Positions 1 to 8,360 of a stretch of DNA of 56,428 nt are shown here, piece by piece. The notes under the pieces are model-generated. The model did not search any database and was not told the origin of the DNA. It saw only the letters and a program-made list of their open reading frames with translations. The position numbers were made by a program, and so were the translations under genes. Source of the DNA: Acidobacteriota bacterium (GTDB taxonomy: Bacteria > Acidobacteriota > Terriglobia > Bryobacterales > Bryobacteraceae); contig VFZO01000012.1 in NCBI GenBank assembly GCA_016871155.1, forward strand, positions 1 to 56,428, read 5' to 3'. How positions within the stretch are numbered: the stretch's first letter is position 1; every line of letters begins with the position of its first letter.

Positions 1-627
1 CGCCCTCGGAAAGGGGATTCTGATCAAATCCGGCACGGGAGTGAGGCGTTGGTGTATACTGTGGGGGTCCGGGAGACCCAAAATGGAAATCCCGGTGGAC
101 TGCATTTTCGCCTTCTGCTCGGCGACGAACTTATCCAGGTCCGCCTGCAGCTTCTGATTCTCTTGCGTTTTGCGGGATTCTAAATCGTCAACCGCTTTTT
201 GATGCACGCGTTCAAAGGCGTCCAAAGCCTGATCCCGGCGGACGGCGTCCTGAATGATATCGTGAATCTTCACGCCGGCCGCGTCGAGGGCGAGCATCAC
301 GGAGCCCTTCTTCATCTCTGCCGGCATCGCTTTGATGTGCTCGCTGGAGAGCATGTCGGCGACTTTGAATATGGAAAAGCCATTGCCGACCGAACGGATG
401 TCGGCGGCGGAGTAGATTTCGTCGAAGTTCGTCAACGTGCCTGCGGCGGCCGCGGCAACGGGCTTATCGAACCTGGCCGGCGGCGGCGGGGCCGCTACGG
501 TGGCTGCGATCTCGGCGATCGCGCGAGCGGCTTCGTTCGCGGCTGGCGGACGCGGCGCGGATCCAGGGGGCTCCGGCTGACCTTCGCCTTCGACGGAGAC
601 GAAATACTCGTACCATTTTTTCGACAT
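1..627 (-). CDS. Hypothetical protein, partial (N-terminal 209 residues)
   Basis: An open frame starts at the ATG at 625-627 and runs off the left edge without a stop, so the C-terminus is missing. The N-terminus reads MSKKWYEYFVSVE and is followed by a Pro/Ala-rich linker (about residues 15-60). A more structured part follows, containing IYSAADI, then a charged helical stretch rich in Glu, Lys and Gln near residues 135-170 that may form a coiled coil. There is no signal peptide or membrane segment. I do not recognise the family and assign no function. It lies directly downstream of rpsT on the same strand, separated from it by a strong terminator, so it is probably transcribed separately. 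Confidence 0.65.
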   Translation of the reverse strand, partial: MSKKWYEYFVSVEGEGQPEPPGSAPRPPAANEAARAIAEIAATVAAPPPPARFDKPVAAAAAGTLTNFDEIYSAADIRSVGNGFSIFKVADMLSSEHIKAMPAEMKKGSVMLALDAAGVKIHDIIQDAVRRDQALDAFERVHQKAVDDLESRKTQENQKLQADLDKFVAEQKAKMQSTGISILGLPDPHSIHQRLTPVPDLIRIPFPRA

Positions 628-655
628 AGCACTAGCTATTGTGCCACGCGGAAAG

Positions 656-687
656 ACGAACGGCCCGCCGGGAGGCGAGCCGTTCGT
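656..687 (-). terminator. Rho-independent terminator after rpsT
   Basis: A 14-bp stem (656-669 with 674-687, one G-U wobble) closes a 4-nt loop just beyond the rpsT stop. On the minus strand the hairpin is followed by a short CTTT tract. Confidence 0.7.
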
Positions 688-712
688 TGTGCGGGGTCCG
701 GAGTAGATCTTG

Positions 713-982
713 TTAAGCGGCCTGGAGCTTGCGCAGACGGGCGGCCAGCCGGGCTTTGTAGCGGGACGCGGTGTTCTCTTTAATAACGCCCCATTTCGCG
801 GCGCGATCAATGATGGAGAAGGTGCCCGGAAGAGCGGCGGTGACGGCTTGAACGTCCTTGGTTTCCAGCGCGCGGCGGATATTGCGGATGCCTGTGCGAA
901 GGCGCGATTTACGAGCGCGGTTAAACTCGGTCCTGCGCTCGGTGACCCGAACCCGCTTCAATGCTGATACGTGATTTGCCAT
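713..982 (-). CDS. rpsT: 30S ribosomal protein S20
   Basis: An 89-residue basic protein that binds 16S rRNA in the small ribosomal subunit. It starts [10 protein letters not shown], has the usual Arg/Lys-rich first helix ([15 protein letters not shown]) and the conserved [18 protein letters not shown] segment near the end, which is diagnostic of bacterial S20. Length is normal for the family. It is a single gene with its own terminator (656-687). S20 is often autoregulated at translation, but nothing in this leader shows that directly. Confidence 0.97.
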   Translation of the reverse strand: MANHVSALKRVRVTERRTEFNRARKSRLRTGIRNIRRALETKDVQAVTAALPGTFSIIDRAAKWGVIKENTASRYKARLAARLRKLQAA

Positions 983-1076
983 ACACTAATTCGTCATTTC
1001 AGAATACCATTGCCGCCGGCGTGGGTCAAATGCTCATCTGGGAACAATCGGGAGGCAGCGGGCGTCTGATGCTGGG

Positions 1077-2168
1077 ATGCAATGGCAAGCGGCCGGACTC
1101 ATCCTCTACTTCGGGTTTTTCGACCATCTCACCGCCTGGTCACGGCCTGGAGTGGGCGCATTGGTGCTCGCGCCGGTCATCACCGGAATCATCTTCCGTG
1201 CTGGCGCGCCAAGAGAGGGCGAGAACCCGCTGGGACGGTGGGGAGAACGGTTTATCCGATGGGTTCTGGTTCCGCTTTGGTTATTCCAATTTTCCCAAGA
1301 CGTCATTAGTCTTAGTGCGAACCTCACGTCTCTCGTTGCCCAGCCCGACGAGCGGTTCTCGGGCATTTCGCCGGACTCCCGCAGAGCCAACTATTGGCCC
1401 TGGCTGATTTTCTTCGTCCTGGCGGCGATCCGGCCAGTCCGGGGACCGCAGTGGATCGCCAAGGCCTCGGTGGCCATACTCTTGGCCGCGCCCTTCGCCT
1501 ATCGGGCCGAATTGCCAAACGTAGCCGCCCTGCTGGCGCAGCGGCAGGTTCTGGAGAATCTTATCCGTCTGATTGGGAGCATCCTGCTGTGGTTTCTTCC
1601 GATTGTCTACCTTGGGGGCCGCGCGAGCAGCAGTACCGGTTGGATGATGGCCGCTTGTTTCTCGGCGTTCCTTACCACGGAGCTGGCTTTGGCCGCGGGC
1701 GCAGTGCACCCCAAAATGGGCAGCTATGTGGGCGCGGTGATCGCCGGAACGGAGCAGGTGAGGACGGGCAAAACAATTCTTCTGCTATTAACCTCGATTG
1801 CCACCATTCGTTGCCTGGGAACCTGGACCGGCGACTGCTTCGGCCCCTATCGGCGCTGGTACCTGATTGCCCCTGTTGCGGTGGGAATCGTCTTCCTTCC
1901 CTACCCATGGAACGACTCCCGTATGCTTCCGGTGGCGGCGGCGTTTCCTTCGCTGTTCGGCGCGCTGGCCGCGGCCCGTTGGCGGAAAGTGGTGTCCGCG
2001 CCGCTGCGCGCGGGTCTTTCGTGGCTGATCGGCTTAACAGTAACGATCCTCTCCTATGCTATGGACGGCAAGGACCCCGCGCCGCTCCTGAGCTTTGCCG
2101 CCGCATTCGCCGCCGGCGCGGTGCTACACTTTCGCCGTGAGCGCCCTGCTGAAGAAACTCAACTATAA
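1077..2168 (+). CDS. Multi-pass membrane protein, tandem paralogue A
   Basis: A 363-residue hydrophobic protein with roughly nine to ten predicted membrane segments, no signal peptide and no motif I recognise. The start is fixed by its paralogue at 2644, which also opens MQWQAAGL. The segment IRCLGTWTGDCFGPYRRWY, with an Asp-Cys pair, is identical in both copies and may be functional. The two proteins have the same length but are far more alike in the C-terminal third than in the N-terminal half. The DUF3052-like gene downstream starts inside the last 32 bases of this gene, so the two are probably translationally coupled. Function unknown. Confidence 0.8.
   Translation: MQWQAAGLILYFGFFDHLTAWSRPGVGALVLAPVITGIIFRAGAPREGENPLGRWGERFIRWVLVPLWLFQFSQDVISLSANLTSLVAQPDERFSGISPDSRRANYWPWLIFFVLAAIRPVRGPQWIAKASVAILLAAPFAYRAELPNVAALLAQRQVLENLIRLIGSILLWFLPIVYLGGRASSSTGWMMAACFSAFLTTELALAAGAVHPKMGSYVGAVIAGTEQVRTGKTILLLLTSIATIRCLGTWTGDCFGPYRRWYLIAPVAVGIVFLPYPWNDSRMLPVAAAFPSLFGALAAARWRKVVSAPLRAGLSWLIGLTVTILSYAMDGKDPAPLLSFAAAFAAGAVLHFRRERPAEETQL
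1806..2117 (+). repeat. Near-identical segment shared with 3367-3678 (copy 1)
   Basis: This 312-base part of paralogue A matches 3367-3678 at a constant offset of 1561 bases with only scattered substitutions. The 5' halves of the two genes are much more diverged. Confidence 0.8.
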
Positions 2169-2607
2169 AGACCAGGCCGCGATCTACGTTCTGAACGCCC
2201 CGGAATCGTTCGCGGCGGAGATGAACGGGATGCGCGCCGCCGCGGAGGTTCGAACGAAAACTGGCAAAGCGAAGAACGTCTCGTTCGCTATCGCATTCGC
2301 GACCAAGAAACACGAAGTGGACGCGTTCGCCGACTGGGCGGCCGGGGCAACCTCCGGCGACGCCATCGTTTGGATGGTTTATCCCAAAGGGACCTCTAAA
2401 CGCTACAAATGCGAATTTAACCGCGACAACGGCTGGGACCGGCTTGGCGCACACGGGTTCGAAGGCGTGCGAATGGTCGCTATCGACGAGGATTGGTCGG
2501 CACTCCGTTTCAGGCGGGTCGAATTTATTAAGACCATGACACGGAGCTTTGCGATGACCGATAAGGGCAAGGAAAAGGCGGCCGTCAAGAACAGCCGTCA
2601 GGCGTAG
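2137..2607 (+). CDS. DUF3052-like protein
   Basis: A 156-residue soluble protein. I chose the GTG at 2137, giving VSALLKKLNYKD, over an upstream ATG at 2095 because the homologous C-terminal domain of the 15001 gene begins at the same point (LVKKLGVKE). Shared features are the LxKKL opening, an APxxF turn, an aliphatic-Trp strand before PKG (IVWMVYPKG), and IDEDWSALRFRR near the end. This matches my recollection of the DUF3052 family; no reaction is known. It overlaps the end of the preceding membrane protein gene and is followed by that gene's paralogue, so it was either inside the duplicated unit or lost from one copy. Confidence 0.75.
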   Translation: MSALLKKLNYKDQAAIYVLNAPESFAAEMNGMRAAAEVRTKTGKAKNVSFAIAFATKKHEVDAFADWAAGATSGDAIVWMVYPKGTSKRYKCEFNRDNGWDRLGAHGFEGVRMVAIDEDWSALRFRRVEFIKTMTRSFAMTDKGKEKAAVKNSRQA

Positions 2608-2643
2608 GGAACTTTGCGGATCTGAGAAGCGTCCAGGGATGCC

Positions 2644-3735
2644 ATGCAGTGGCAGGCGGCCGGGCTCGTCTCCTATTTTGGGTTTCTCGAGTACATTTCA
2701 AGGACGAACTGGGCGGAAGTGGGCCTGGGTGCCATGCTCCTGGCTCCCGCCGTTGCGGGGTTCATCCTCCGCGCCGGTGCGCCGGAGGAGGGGGAGAATC
2801 AGCTTGGGCCTTGGTCGGAACGGGTCGTCCGATGGGTCCTGATTCCGCTTTGGCTGGCTCAAATGTCACACCAAGTTTTCGAGATGAATGGGCGCCAGAC
2901 CTACTTCGTGTTTCGGCCGGAGAACAATCTGTCGCAGTCTTTTCTCGCCTGCCATGGCCCTTGGATTGTGCTTTTCGTAGTGGCTGGGGCCTGGCAGGTT
3001 CGCGGTCCCCAGTGGATCGCCAAGGCCGCGGCCGGGATCGTTTTTGCCGCCCCCTTGGCCTACTGGGCCGAAATGCCCAAGGTTTGGGCGGACGTTGCGA
3101 AGCGGCCCGATCTCTTGGGATTTGTTCCGCTGGTTGAGCGGATATTGTTGTGGTTCTTTCCGATGGTCTTTTTGGGCGGACGTGCCAATATCAGCGCCGG
3201 CTGTTTGACGGTCGCGTGTCTCATAGCGTGCTTCACTACAGAGTTGGGTCTGGCTGCTGGCGCGGTTTTTCCAAAAATGGCCGGGTTCTATGGGGCAGCG
3301 ATTGGCGGGACCGAAAAACTGCGAGAGGGCAAGGCGTTTCTGCTTTTGCTTGCTTCCATTCCGCTCATTCGTTGCCTGGGAACCTGGACCGGCGACTGTT
3401 TCGGCCCCTATCGGCGCTGGTACCTGATTGCCCTGATCGCGGTAGGAATGGTATTTCTTCCCCACCCATTGAACGACTCTTATATGTTTCCAACGGCGGC
3501 CGCGTTTCCGTCGTTGTTCGGCGCTCTTGCGGCCGCCCGTTGGCGAAGAGTTGTGTCCGCACCGCTGCGTGTGGGTCTTTCGTGGCTGATCGGCTTGACA
3601 GTGACGATCCTCTCCTACGCCATGCACGGCAAGGACCCCGCGCCGCTCCTGAGCTTTGCGGCCGCCTTCGCCGCCGGCTCGGTATTGCACTCTCGGCGAG
3701 AACGGCAACAGGTAGCTTATCTACCGGTAGATTAG
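2644..3735 (+). CDS. Multi-pass membrane protein, tandem paralogue B
   Basis: 363 residues, paralogous along its whole length to the protein at 1077-2168 and likewise strongly hydrophobic with about nine to ten membrane spans. The N-terminal two thirds differ at many positions (for example EMNGRQTYFVF here against a Ser/Leu-rich loop in A). The last third is nearly identical, including CLGTWTGDCFGPYRRWY and SYAMHGKDPAPLLSF. The start codon follows the 2607 stop by 36 bases. The family is unrecognised. Equal length and an open frame in both copies suggest that both are functional. Confidence 0.8.
   Translation: MQWQAAGLVSYFGFLEYISRTNWAEVGLGAMLLAPAVAGFILRAGAPEEGENQLGPWSERVVRWVLIPLWLAQMSHQVFEMNGRQTYFVFRPENNLSQSFLACHGPWIVLFVVAGAWQVRGPQWIAKAAAGIVFAAPLAYWAEMPKVWADVAKRPDLLGFVPLVERILLWFFPMVFLGGRANISAGCLTVACLIACFTTELGLAAGAVFPKMAGFYGAAIGGTEKLREGKAFLLLLASIPLIRCLGTWTGDCFGPYRRWYLIALIAVGMVFLPHPLNDSYMFPTAAAFPSLFGALAAARWRRVVSAPLRVGLSWLIGLTVTILSYAMHGKDPAPLLSFAAAFAAGSVLHSRRERQQVAYLPVD
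3367..3678 (+). repeat. Near-identical segment shared with 1806-2117 (copy 2)
   Basis: Second copy of the 312-base segment inside paralogue B. The sharp rise in identity compared with the rest of the gene looks like gene conversion between tandem copies. Confidence 0.8.
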
Positions 3736-3752
3736 TGTAAACTCAGAGGAGC

Positions 3753-4091
3753 ATGCCCAACTCCTCGAAACAAACCGAACTCCTGCAGGGCACTCTGAAC
3801 ATGCTGATCCTTCAGGTGCTTTCCCGTGGCAAGGCCAACGGGTATGAGATCGCAAAACAGATTGAAGAACGTTCGGGCGATGCGCTCATCGTCGACCACG
3901 GTTCGCTCTACCCCGCCCTGCGGCGCCTGGAGGCCAACGATTGGATCTCCGCCCAATGGGAGACCTCGCCCACGAACCGGAAGGCGCGCTACTACTCGCT
4001 GACGCCCGAAGGCCGGACGCGGATCGAATGGGAACGATCCCGCTGGACGGCCACCCGAATCGCGATCGAGCGTGTGATGGGGAACGCATGA
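3753..4091 (+). CDS. PadR family transcriptional regulator
   Basis: A 112-residue winged-helix protein. It has the typical acidobacterial PadR layout: an opening LLQGTLNMLILQ, then GYEIAKQIEERSGD, the recognition region GSLYPALRRLE, and the wing NRKARYYSLTPEGR. PadR proteins usually repress a neighbouring membrane or detoxification gene. The stop overlaps the ATG of the downstream permease at 4088 by 4 bases (ATGA), so this regulator and the permease form one transcriptional unit. That arrangement is standard for the ADOP permeases. Confidence 0.93.
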   Translation: MPNSSKQTELLQGTLNMLILQVLSRGKANGYEIAKQIEERSGDALIVDHGSLYPALRRLEANDWISAQWETSPTNRKARYYSLTPEGRTRIEWERSRWTATRIAIERVMGNA

Positions 4092-6700
4092 AGTTCCGCG
4101 CTCTGTGGCGTTCCTTACGGCGGGATCCGATCGACCGGGAGTTGGAAGAGCATTTCGAACTGCTTCGACAGGAGCGTCTGGAGGCCGGCGACACGCCGGA
4201 ACAGGCCGCTCGCCATGCCCGCTGGAAGCTGGGGCCCGCCCCCGCCATCGGGCAGGAGGTTCGCGGGCAGAGCTTGCGGCACAGGGGAGAATCGGCCGCG
4301 CGGTACGCTCGCTTCGCCCTGCGGTCCTATGGGCGGCACGGCGGGGCGTATATGTTGGCAACGGCGATTCTGAGCCTCGGCATCGGCCTGAGCGTGGCGC
4401 TGTTTTCCGTCGTGGAGGCGGTGGTTCTGGCGCCGTTGCCGTATCCGGCACAGGACCGGATTCACATGATCTAGAAGACCGATCCGGCCAGCCAGGCGCA
4501 TCTGGTTGGGGAGATGGCCTACCCGGAGTTGGAGGACCTGCGGACCAACATTCCCGAAGCCGAAGCGGTCGCGCTCTTTCCGGCCGCGCCTTATGGCAAC
4601 GGCCGCATCCTTCAGCACGGCTCGAATGAGCCTGTGCAGTTGGAAGCCTGCCCCGCCTCGCCGGACTTCTTCCGCGTGATGGGCATACAGCCCGCGATGG
4701 GCCGGGGCTTCGCGCCGGAGGACTCGGCCAAGGGCGCCGCGCGCGTAGCTGTCCTTGCCGATTGGGCTTGGCGAGCCCATTTCAACGCCTCCCCCGATGT
4801 AGTGGGCCGGCCGGTGCGATTGAACGGCCGCGACCACACCGTGATCGGCGTAATGCCGCCCGAGTTCGACTTCCCCCGCGGCGTGGGCCTATGGGTAAAC
4901 CTGCCCGCCAGTTCGCAACGGCCAATGACATGGCTGCAGGCGGTGGTGCGACTGCGTCCGGGTGTGCCGGCCGGGAGGCTCCACGCCGCTGCCGATCGCA
5001 CTTTCCGAATGCAGGCGGCGGACTTTCCGAAGCAGTACTCGCCCACCCAGCGCGCGGTAGTCACTCCGCTCGACGAGTTTCTGGTTGGCCCTTCCAAGGC
5101 GCAGTTGCTGCTGTCCTTGGCGGCGTCCATTCTGCTGCTGTTCTCCGCCTGCGCCAGCGCCGGAAATCTCTTTCTTTCGAGAGCGCTGGCCCGGCGGCGC
5201 GAGTTGGCCGTTCGCGCTTCGCTGGGCGCCACGCGCGGGCAACTGCTGGCACAATGCTGGATGGAGGCCGCCGTGGCGGCCGGGATAGCGACGGTGGCGG
5301 GCGCGGGACTGGCGGCGGTTGTCGCGCGGGCGCTGGCCGCATGGGCGCCGGCCGGCATTCCCCGGGTTGACGCGGCCGGTTGGAATCCCACCGTTCTGGC
5401 CGCGGCAGCCGTGGCCGCGCTTGCCGCAACGGCGGCCTGCGCCGCGGGACCCATGTTGCAACTCCGCACCCGCAGCCTGGAGAGCTTGTTGCGCAGCGGA
5501 GGGCCCCGGGCGGCGGGGTCGCGCTCCGGCAGCAGGCTGCAAAAGCTGTTTGTCCTGGCTCAGGCCGCGCTGACGGTGACAATTCTGGCGGCTTGTGCGC
5601 TGCTTTACCTCAGCAATCGGGCCATCTTGCGGACCGACGCCGGCGTGGCGAATCGAGATGCGATGACGGTCAATCTGGGGTTGCGCGGGCCCAAGCTGAA
5701 TCCGGCCCTGTACCGCGAGACCTACGCGCGGATCCTCGAGCGGCTACGTTCCAGCGCCGGTGTCCGTGCCGCCGCCGGCGTGCTGTTGCGCCCCTTGGAG
5801 GGTCCCATCGGTTGGGACACCGAATACACCTACGAGTTCGAGGGTGGCCAGCGGGATCCGAACCGGATTCTCAAGGCGAACTTCGAAGTCGTCACGCCGG
5901 GCTATTTCGACGCCGTGGGAACGCCTATGCTCGGCGGACGGGACTTCAGCGAGCGCGATTCGGCGGAGACGGCCAAGGTCGTCATCATCAGCCAATCCGT
6001 GGCGCGGCGTTTTCGGGAGGCGGGGCTCGATCCGCTCGGCCAGCGAATGCGCGTATTCGACGACACACGCACGGTGACCGGCGTTGTGGCGGATGTCCGG
6101 TTTCGCGGCATGCGGCAGCCGGGCCACGATGTCTATGTGCCCTACCGGCAGGTGAACGTGCCGACAAACTACCTGGTGATCGCCGGCAGCGCCCCGCCGG
6201 CCGAGTTGCTGGCGCTGGTGCGGAAAACGGTGAAGGAGATCGCGCCGGACCAGGCCGTGGCCGGGGAAGCGACGCTTGGCCAGTTGATCGACCGCAACAC
6301 GGCGAGCGACCGGTTCCTGCTGCGCATTCTGGCGGTGTTTGCCATCGGGGCGATCCTGCTGGTTGCGGCCGGCATTCACAGCGTCACGCGGGAGTTCGTC
6401 ACGGCGCGGGCGAAGGAGATTGCCATCCGAATGGCGCTGGGCGCGACGCGCGGCCGGCTGGCCCGGGACACCGCCCGCCGGTTGCTGTTCGTTGTAGGCG
6501 CGGGTTCGGCGCTCGGCGCGGCGTCCGGGTTTGCGCTGGGCAGCGCGGCAAAGGCGGTCCTATTCGAGGTTCTTCCCGGAAACCCGGCGGTGCTGGGCGG
6601 GGCCGCCTGCCTGGTGATGGGAATCGCCGCGTTTTCCGCCTTCGTGCCCGCCTGGGCGGCGGCCGGCCGGGACCCTCGGGAAGAATTGCATTCGGATTAA
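4088..6700 (+). pseudogene. ADOP-type ABC transporter permease, interrupted by in-frame TAG
   Basis: One reading frame of 871 codons encodes an acidobacterial duplicated orphan permease, but codon 129 (4472-4474) is TAG. Before it lie the cytoplasmic prefix (ELEEHFELLRQERLEAG) and the first membrane helix (about residues 92-115). After it come the MacB-like periplasmic domain, a first FtsX domain (ARRRELAVRASLGATRGQL), a second periplasmic domain and a second FtsX domain (ARAKEIAIRMALGATRGRL) ending at the usual place. In relatives a Trp commonly sits at the stop position (VxWxKDPA), so a single TGG-to-TAG change is the simplest explanation. The alternatives are an assembly error or stop-codon readthrough. 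A downstream ATG at 4514 could give a 728-residue product, but it would lack the first helix. Confidence 0.85.
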
Positions 6701-6753
6701 CCGGCTACAAACCGCTTGCCGGCGGAAAGTACTTTGGAGCACAATGTAGGGTG

Positions 6754-7344
6754 ATGGGTCCCGCCAAACCAGTCGCGATCACCGATCACGCCCTTGAGCA
6801 GTTGAAGTATATCCGCGAGACGATGGAGCGCTCCAGCTCCTTCACCGCGGTGCCCGGCTGGGGAGGCGTGGCGATGGGGCTATCGGCGTTCGCCGCGGCG
6901 TGGTTCGCGGCCGGCGAAACCGACGTGTTCCGATGGTGCCGGATCTGGGTCTGGGAAGCGATGGCCGGAGCGGCGATCGGCGGCGCGGCCATCTATTGGA
7001 AAGCGCGCAACGGCGACAAGACCGCCTTCATGGAGCCGGGCCGGCGCTTTTTCCTCAGCTTCTGTCCGCCGGTCGTGGCCGGCGCGCTGCTGACCTGGAT
7101 GCTCTATCAAAGCGGGCATGTCGCCGTACTGCCTGGACTTTGGCTGCTGCTCTACGGAGCCGGCATTGTCACGGGCGGCACGTTTTCGGTGCGCGTGGTG
7201 CCGATCATGGGCTTGTGCTTCATGACGCTCGGCGCGTTCTCGTTCGGATTCGCGCCCGCCTGGGCCAACTGGTTCCTAGCCGGCGGCTTCGGCGGGCTGC
7301 ATATATTGTTCGGTCTGATTATCGCAAGGAGGTTCGGTGGCTAA
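6754..7344 (+). CDS. Small integral membrane protein next to a winged-helix regulator
   Basis: 196 residues. A short soluble N-terminus (ITDHALEQLKYIRETMERSS) is followed by about five membrane helices, with the last part LFGLIIARRFGG. ATG 6754 is preferred; a GTG lies directly before it at 6751. The next gene starts with a GTG inside this gene's last codons (8-base overlap), so the two are translated together. A soluble helix, several spans and a co-encoded winged-helix regulator form a layout common in acidobacterial genomes, but I know no function for it. Confidence 0.8.
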   Translation: MGPAKPVAITDHALEQLKYIRETMERSSSFTAVPGWGGVAMGLSAFAAAWFAAGETDVFRWCRIWVWEAMAGAAIGGAAIYWKARNGDKTAFMEPGRRFFLSFCPPVVAGALLTWMLYQSGHVAVLPGLWLLLYGAGIVTGGTFSVRVVPIMGLCFMTLGAFSFGFAPAWANWFLAGGFGGLHILFGLIIARRFGG

Positions 7345-7702
7345 ATCAAACGCGGCCGTTAAGGCAACAGTTCTCAAGCCCGCCGCGGTGACCGCGGCTT
7401 CAAAGGAAGTACAGGCGCTGGACCGGCTGATCCATGAAAAGTCGCGCCTGGGCATCGTCAGTGCCCTGGCCGCCAGCGGCCCGATGTCGTTCAACGCCCT
7501 GAAGGAGTTGATGCAAGCGTCCGACGGCAATGTGGCCGTTCATACCCGCAAGCTGGAAGACGCCGGTTACATCGCTTCGGAAAAATCGTTCAAGGATCGC
7601 TTCCCGCGCACCGAGTACACGCTGACCAGCGCCGGCCGGGCCGCGCTGGAAAAGTATCTCGACCACCTGGAAGCGATCGTTGGCGCGATGCGGAAGCACT
7701 AA
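7337..7702 (+). CDS. Winged-helix transcriptional regulator
   Basis: 121 residues, GTG start at 7337. After an Ala-rich N-terminal 30 residues there is a MarR/ArsR-like winged helix: LDRLIHEKSRLGIVSAL, MSFNALKELMQ, the recognition helix NVAVHTRKLEDAGYI, and the wing FPRTEYTLTSAGRAAL. This matches the small stand-alone regulators often described as HTH_34 or ArsR-like. It probably controls its own operon with the membrane protein at 6754. No ligand-binding cysteines are present, so a metal sensor is unlikely. Confidence 0.88.
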   Translation: MAKSNAAVKATVLKPAAVTAASKEVQALDRLIHEKSRLGIVSALAASGPMSFNALKELMQASDGNVAVHTRKLEDAGYIASEKSFKDRFPRTEYTLTSAGRAALEKYLDHLEAIVGAMRKH

Positions 7703-7705
7703 GGC

Positions 7706-8269
7706 TCAACGGGCGCCGTGGTGCTTCAGGTCGGCGAGCCGGTAGGCCTCGATCCTGGCGTACACGCCGTCCAGCCCTTTCATCCCCAACTGCCGGGCCT
7801 TGTCGAGCCAGGGCAGGCCGTCGCGGCCCAGGCGTTCTCCGCGCTGGACCCACGTCTCGCGTTCTGCGGGCGACAGCATCTCGTAACGATAGATAAACGC
7901 CGTCTGCCGGACCGCCTCCACGAAGAAACCGCCATCGAAAAAAGCCCAGGCGTCGTTCGGGTGATCCGTCATCCGTTCCATCAGACGGGCGCTCAGCGAT
8001 GACCCCAGCCTGGCGTCCCTGGCGGCGTAGATGGCGGCCCTTCGGAGGGTCTCCATACGAAGGTTTAGGGGCGCGGTAGGGGTCAGGATCCGCATCGTAT
8101 CATCGACCAACTGCGAGGTACGGTAGGCCGGATCGGTTCCGTCCCAGCCGTTGACGTTCCGCCAGGGCAACGACTTCGCGCCGCCGGTTTCGAAAGAATC
8201 GCAGATAAGCGGCGGGCCGGCCAGGACCGTGGCAGCCGCTAGAAGAGAGAGGGAAAAGAGTTTGAACAT
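7706..8269 (-). CDS. Secreted hypothetical protein
   Basis: 187 residues with a clear signal peptide (MFKLFSLSLLAAATVLAG, cleaved near residue 18). The mature part starts with ICDSFETGGAKSLPW and is mostly alpha-helical, with a possible tetratricopeptide-like character (MLSPAERETWVQRGERLGRDG). It holds one cysteine. I do not recognise the family. It is convergent with the regulator at 7337 (3 bases between stops) and diverges from the gene at 8361, sharing a roughly 90-base upstream region with it. Confidence 0.75.
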   Translation of the reverse strand: MFKLFSLSLLAAATVLAGPPLICDSFETGGAKSLPWRNVNGWDGTDPAYRTSQLVDDTMRILTPTAPLNLRMETLRRAAIYAARDARLGSSLSARLMERMTDHPNDAWAFFDGGFFVEAVRQTAFIYRYEMLSPAERETWVQRGERLGRDGLPWLDKARQLGMKGLDGVYARIEAYRLADLKHHGAR

Positions 8270-8360
8270 TGTGAGTTCTCCTTGGCCACCATATTGGGGC
8301 CGCGATCTGGAAAACGCGAGGTTGTTACGGTAAGCTTACCGCTTTGCACCGTTGAAAAGA

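Noticed and set aside
5380-6750. Long second open frame through the permease gene
   Set aside because: It is a GC-rich frame antiphase to the ADOP frame, and its translation is Arg/Gly-rich with no domain. Only its last part (from 6754) is a real gene.
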